Source: an uncultured Eubacteriales bacterium | GTDB taxonomy: Bacteria; Bacillota; Clostridia; Oscillospirales; Feifaniaceae | Assembly (NCBI GenBank): GCA_902474785.1 | Contig: CABRXB010000028.1 | Span: 1 to 9,211, forward strand | Reading direction: 5' to 3' | DNA: 9,211 nucleotides | Shown: in pieces, positions 7,447-9,211 of the stretch | How the letters are laid out: each line of letters begins with the position of its first letter | Position numbering within the stretch: the stretch's first letter is position 1 | Position numbers and translations under genes: made by a program | Notes under the pieces: model-generated | What the model saw: the letters and a program-made list of their open reading frames with translations, nothing else | Databases searched by the model: none | Told to the model about the DNA's origin: nothing

Positions 7447-7473
7447 GCCGGCTCGTTTTTAGGCGCCGGCTCG
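7447..7473. repeat. Direct repeat GCCGGCTCG, two copies, each before a T-run
   Basis: The 9-mer GCCGGCTCG is found at 7447-7455 (followed by five T) and at 7465-7473 (followed by eight T). Both copies are complementary to the same right arm at 7484-7492, so two mutually exclusive hairpins can be drawn; the proximal one has the shorter loop. GGTGCC (7444-7449) and GGCGCC (7462-7467) can also pair, allowing one G-T wobble, to make a third small stem immediately before the eight-T run. Confidence 0.6.
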
Positions 7474-7502
7474 TTTTTTTTCGCGAGCCGGCAGTCTTTT
7501 TT
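7465..7502 (+). terminator. Terminator-like hairpin on the plus strand with no gene in front
   Basis: Nine perfect base pairs (7465-7473 with 7484-7492) around a 10-nt, T-rich loop, followed on the plus strand by AGTC and six T residues (7497-7502). Read on the minus strand no U-tract follows. The direction points to a plus-strand transcript arriving from the left, yet I see no plus-strand gene there. Confidence 0.5.
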
Positions 7503-7631
7503 GTTCCCGCTTGGAGCGCGGCACGCCTGTCCCGGCATCACCCTGCCATGTTGAAGGAGTTTTGCCTCAAGTTCTGTGGATGACCTTTTGTCTCAAATGC
7601 GCCTGACGGTCTGCGTACGGTTTTTGGTTTT

Positions 7632-7656
7632 AAAAAAAGCGCGCCATATGGCGCGC
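7632..7656 (-). terminator. Intrinsic terminator after the lipoprotein gene
   Basis: A perfect 18-nt palindrome (7639-7656, GCGCGCC-ATAT-GGCGCGC) followed on the minus strand by seven T residues (7638-7632). It lies about 45 bases past the lipoprotein stop. On the plus strand only three T follow, so it acts mainly leftwards. Confidence 0.88.
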
Positions 7657-7700
7657 TTTCGGCTTTGGGAAATTCGATCTTAGGGTGTTTCAAGCTTGTT

Positions 7701-8348
7701 TCATGATTGCGGCGTATAAGGCGTCTTGCCCTTCTCGCTTGTCTCGAAAAGGCAGCCCTCGGTCGCGCTGCTCAGGTGGATGCCATAGAGCATGAGCGCC
7801 TCGTCCTGCGCCTGTAAGCCACCCAGATTGATATGGCAACGGCCGTCTTCCACCTGCGTTTCAAAGCGCACGGTTTTTTCGAAGATTCGCCTGCCGCCCG
7901 GCCGCCGCCCGTCGTCGGCCTCCTCTTGTTTCGAGGTTACGGCGGTGCTCTTCTGGTCAAAGTTGTCGGAAAAATCCTCATAAAGCGCGTCTGCGCTCTC
8001 AAACCCGCCCCACAAAACGGCGGCCATGGCAAAAAGGCCCTCCCACTGCCGCTGCGCGTCCTGCGCCTGTTCTGTGGAAACCGGGATGGTGAGCGCCAGG
8101 CCGCGCTGCTGCTCTATGGCCACGCTCGAGAGGACGGCCATCAGATTCCCCTGCCCGTCGCGCAGCTCAATGGCCGTCTGGCCTTCTGTCCAGCTCTGCG
8201 GCTCCCCCGCGACCCAGGGCAGGCCCGCCTGCTCGAGCGCCGCCTCCACCGTGGCGCTGTCAAGGGGGTAATCGGGCACGGGCAGGGACTTGGGCGCGCA
8301 GGCGCAGCAAAGGCCAAAAAGCAGCGGCAAAACCAAAAGTTTTTTCAT
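7701..8348 (-). CDS. Predicted lipoprotein of unknown function
   Basis: Protein of 215 residues. The N-terminus is a lipoprotein signal: MKK, a hydrophobic core LLVLPLLFGL (4-13) and then CCAC, where Cys17 preceded by Ala is the best candidate for lipid attachment, although C14 and C15 are also available. The mature protein would be anchored to the outer face of the cytoplasmic membrane. The rest is soluble and mixed alpha/beta in character, with an acidic, low-complexity stretch around residues 128-150 (SDNFDQKSTAV to EEADDGRRPGGRR). The segment EQAGLPWVAGEPQSWTEGQTAIELRDGQG (about 39-67) reminds me of uncharacterised clostridial lipoproteins, but I know no named family. The start at 8348-8346 is preferred over an upstream in-frame TTG because the signal peptide begins there and a GGGGGGAT stretch precedes it. 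It has its own promoter region and terminator, so it is probably monocistronic. Confidence 0.85.
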   Translation of the reverse strand: MKKLLVLPLLFGLCCACAPKSLPVPDYPLDSATVEAALEQAGLPWVAGEPQSWTEGQTAIELRDGQGNLMAVLSSVAIEQQRGLALTIPVSTEQAQDAQRQWEGLFAMAAVLWGGFESADALYEDFSDNFDQKSTAVTSKQEEADDGRRPGGRRIFEKTVRFETQVEDGRCHINLGGLQAQDEALMLYGIHLSSATEGCLFETSEKGKTPYTPQS

Positions 8349-8444
8349 GAAGATCCCCCCGCTCAATCAGCGTTTAAAACGATGCGGATAAATCGTCTTG
8401 AGAGTTAATCCGATTGTCATACATCGATGAATATCATATCTATC

Positions 8445-8473
8445 ATTATGAAATCGAAACCGTTTTTCACCAA
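8445..8473 (-). promoter_or_regulatory. Possible second, weaker promoter of the lipoprotein gene
   Basis: On the minus strand TTGGTG (8473-8468), a 17-bp spacer and CATAAT (8450-8445). The -10 is good but the -35 matches in only three of six positions. Transcription would start about 90 bases before the lipoprotein start codon. It lies downstream of the stronger candidate at 8509-8537. Confidence 0.35.
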
Positions 8474-8508
8474 TATGCCGGAAACAAAAAGGGGAGCAAG
8501 ATACTTTT

Positions 8509-8537
8509 ATTGTATCGTAGTTTTCAATATAAATCAA
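8509..8537 (-). promoter_or_regulatory. Sigma-A type promoter candidate of the lipoprotein gene
   Basis: On the minus strand TTGATT (8537-8532), a 17-bp spacer and TACAAT (8514-8509), nine of twelve consensus positions, inside a markedly AT-rich spacer. A small inverted repeat, GATAC (8500-8504) with GTATC (8512-8516), overlaps the -10. Transcription would start near 8502, giving a leader of about 150 nt in which I recognise no riboswitch. Confidence 0.6.
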
Positions 8538-8570
8538 CTTTCATTTGCACCTTGTATAGTAACGAGTTTT

Positions 8571-8610
8571 TATAAAAGCGCAGGGAAAGGCGTGTCTTTC
8601 CCTGCGCTTT
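8571..8610 (-). terminator. Intrinsic terminator after the isocitrate dehydrogenase gene
   Basis: Fifteen perfect base pairs (8575-8589 with 8596-8610) around a 6-nt loop GCGTGT. On the minus strand the stem ends in TTT and continues TATAAAAAC, so the U-tract is short. It lies 35 bases past the stop and separates this gene from the lipoprotein gene. Confidence 0.8.
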
Positions 8611-8644
8611 GCTCTGTTCTTACGCCATTGTCTATTTTTGCGCT

Positions 8645-9211
8645 TTAACCCAGCTTTTTAATGATGGCGTCGGCAAACTCCTGCGTTCCGGTGCTGCCGC
8701 CCAAATCCTGCGGCAGATGCGCTCCCTCTTTGATGACTTCGGTCAGCGCACTTTCCACGCGCTGCGCCGCCTCGTGCTCTCCCAGATGGCGCAGCATCAT
8801 CACGCCCGAGAGCAGCAGCGCCATGGGGTTGGCGGTGTTGGTGCCGGTGCGGTGGGGCACGCTGCCGTGGATGGCCTCAAACACGGCTTCGCGCTCACCG
8901 AGGTTCGCCCCGGGCGCAACGCCAAGACCGCCCACAAGCCCCGCGCAAAGATCGGATACAATGTCGCCATAGAGGTTGGGAAGCACCAGCACGTCGAACA
9001 TCTCGGGGGTCTGCACCAGCTTCATGCAGAGCGCGTCGATAATGCGATCCTCAAACTCGATGTCGGGGTATTGCTGCGCCATGGCGCGCGCCTCTTCGAG
9101 AAACATGCCGTCGGTGCACTTCATGATGTTGGCCTTGTGCACCGCCGTCACCTTGCGGCGGTTGTTTTTGACGGCATACTCAAAGGCATAGCGCAAAATG
9201 CGGCGGCAGCC
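8645..9211 (-). CDS. NAD-type isocitrate dehydrogenase, N-terminal part outside the window
   Basis: The last 188 residues are present; the frame is open to the window edge (GCRRI precedes LRYAFEYA), so the N-terminal part of roughly 330-360 residues is missing. Isocitrate dehydrogenase oxidatively decarboxylates isocitrate to 2-oxoglutarate in the cytosol. The family is shown by [11 protein letters not shown] (including the active-site lysine), [30 protein letters not shown] with the metal-binding aspartates of GDIVSD, EAIHGS, and [25 protein letters not shown] and the [12 protein letters not shown] stretch are typical of the NAD-dependent isocitrate group rather than 3-isopropylmalate dehydrogenase. 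The cofactor loop after HGS reads VPHRTGTN, whereas APDIAGKN (NAD enzymes) or APKYAGQ (NADP enzymes) is usual, so the cofactor should not be taken for granted. A 15-bp terminator follows. No downstream partner gene is seen. Confidence 0.93.
   Translation of the reverse strand, partial: GCRRILRYAFEYAVKNNRRKVTAVHKANIMKCTDGMFLEEARAMAQQYPDIEFEDRIIDALCMKLVQTPEMFDVLVLPNLYGDIVSDLCAGLVGGLGVAPGANLGEREAVFEAIHGSVPHRTGTNTANPMALLLSGVMMLRHLGEHEAAQRVESALTEVIKEGAHLPQDLGGSTGTQEFADAIIKKLG

Noticed and set aside
8645..9211. 3-isopropylmalate dehydrogenase as the identity of the partial gene
   Set aside because: HKANIMK and the [12 protein letters not shown] stretch fit the isocitrate group; no leuCD genes are visible downstream.
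1..9211. CRISPR array, insertion sequence, phage or defence genes
   Set aside because: No regularly spaced repeats, transposase motifs, terminal inverted repeats or integrase were seen; the genes are standard core functions plus one unknown lipoprotein.

Overview
This looks like chromosomal DNA from an endospore-forming Firmicute, most likely a GC-rich member of the Clostridia. The pointers are a complete spoIIAA-spoIIAB pair followed by sigF, AGGAGG-type ribosome binding sites, Gram-positive style U-tract terminators, and a lipoprotein signal in place of an outer-membrane system. All seven genes I can support lie on the minus strand, so the window reads in transcriptional order from right to left. 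I cannot name the species.

Layout in reading order. The right edge (9211-8645) holds the C-terminal half of an NAD-type isocitrate dehydrogenase, closed by a 15-bp hairpin terminator. An AT-rich spacer with two candidate promoters follows, then a single lipoprotein gene of unknown function (8348-7701) with its own terminator. Next come about 970 bases between the lipoprotein terminator and valS (7631-6714 plus the valS promoter and leader). I see no gene there, but there is a terminator-like structure pointing the opposite way. Then valS (6634-3995) has a near-consensus sigma-A promoter about 45 nt upstream of its start codon and no T-box. It is followed after 29 nt by a flavodoxin-fold oxidoreductase with a four-cysteine motif (3965-3423). 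A 415-base spacer with a strong hairpin separates this from folC (3007-1727), which ends in a very strong terminator. The left end is the spoIIA operon: spoIIAA (1408-1085), spoIIAB (1088-660) and sigF (660 to the left edge, cut off near its C-terminus).

How the genes work together. The spoIIA products form the classic forespore switch: SpoIIAB holds sigma-F inactive and phosphorylates SpoIIAA, and dephosphorylated SpoIIAA frees sigma-F. The overlaps (ATGA between spoIIAA and spoIIAB, TAATG between spoIIAB and sigF) suggest translational coupling. valS and folC are housekeeping genes for translation and folate polyglutamylation. The flavoprotein is probably co-transcribed with valS, but nothing in the sequence shows a functional link.

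I did not find a convincing undescribed system. The points most worth a second look are the long gene-free stretch with an orphan plus-strand terminator, the valS control region, the cysteine-rich flavoprotein behind valS, and unusual residues in the isocitrate dehydrogenase cofactor loop.
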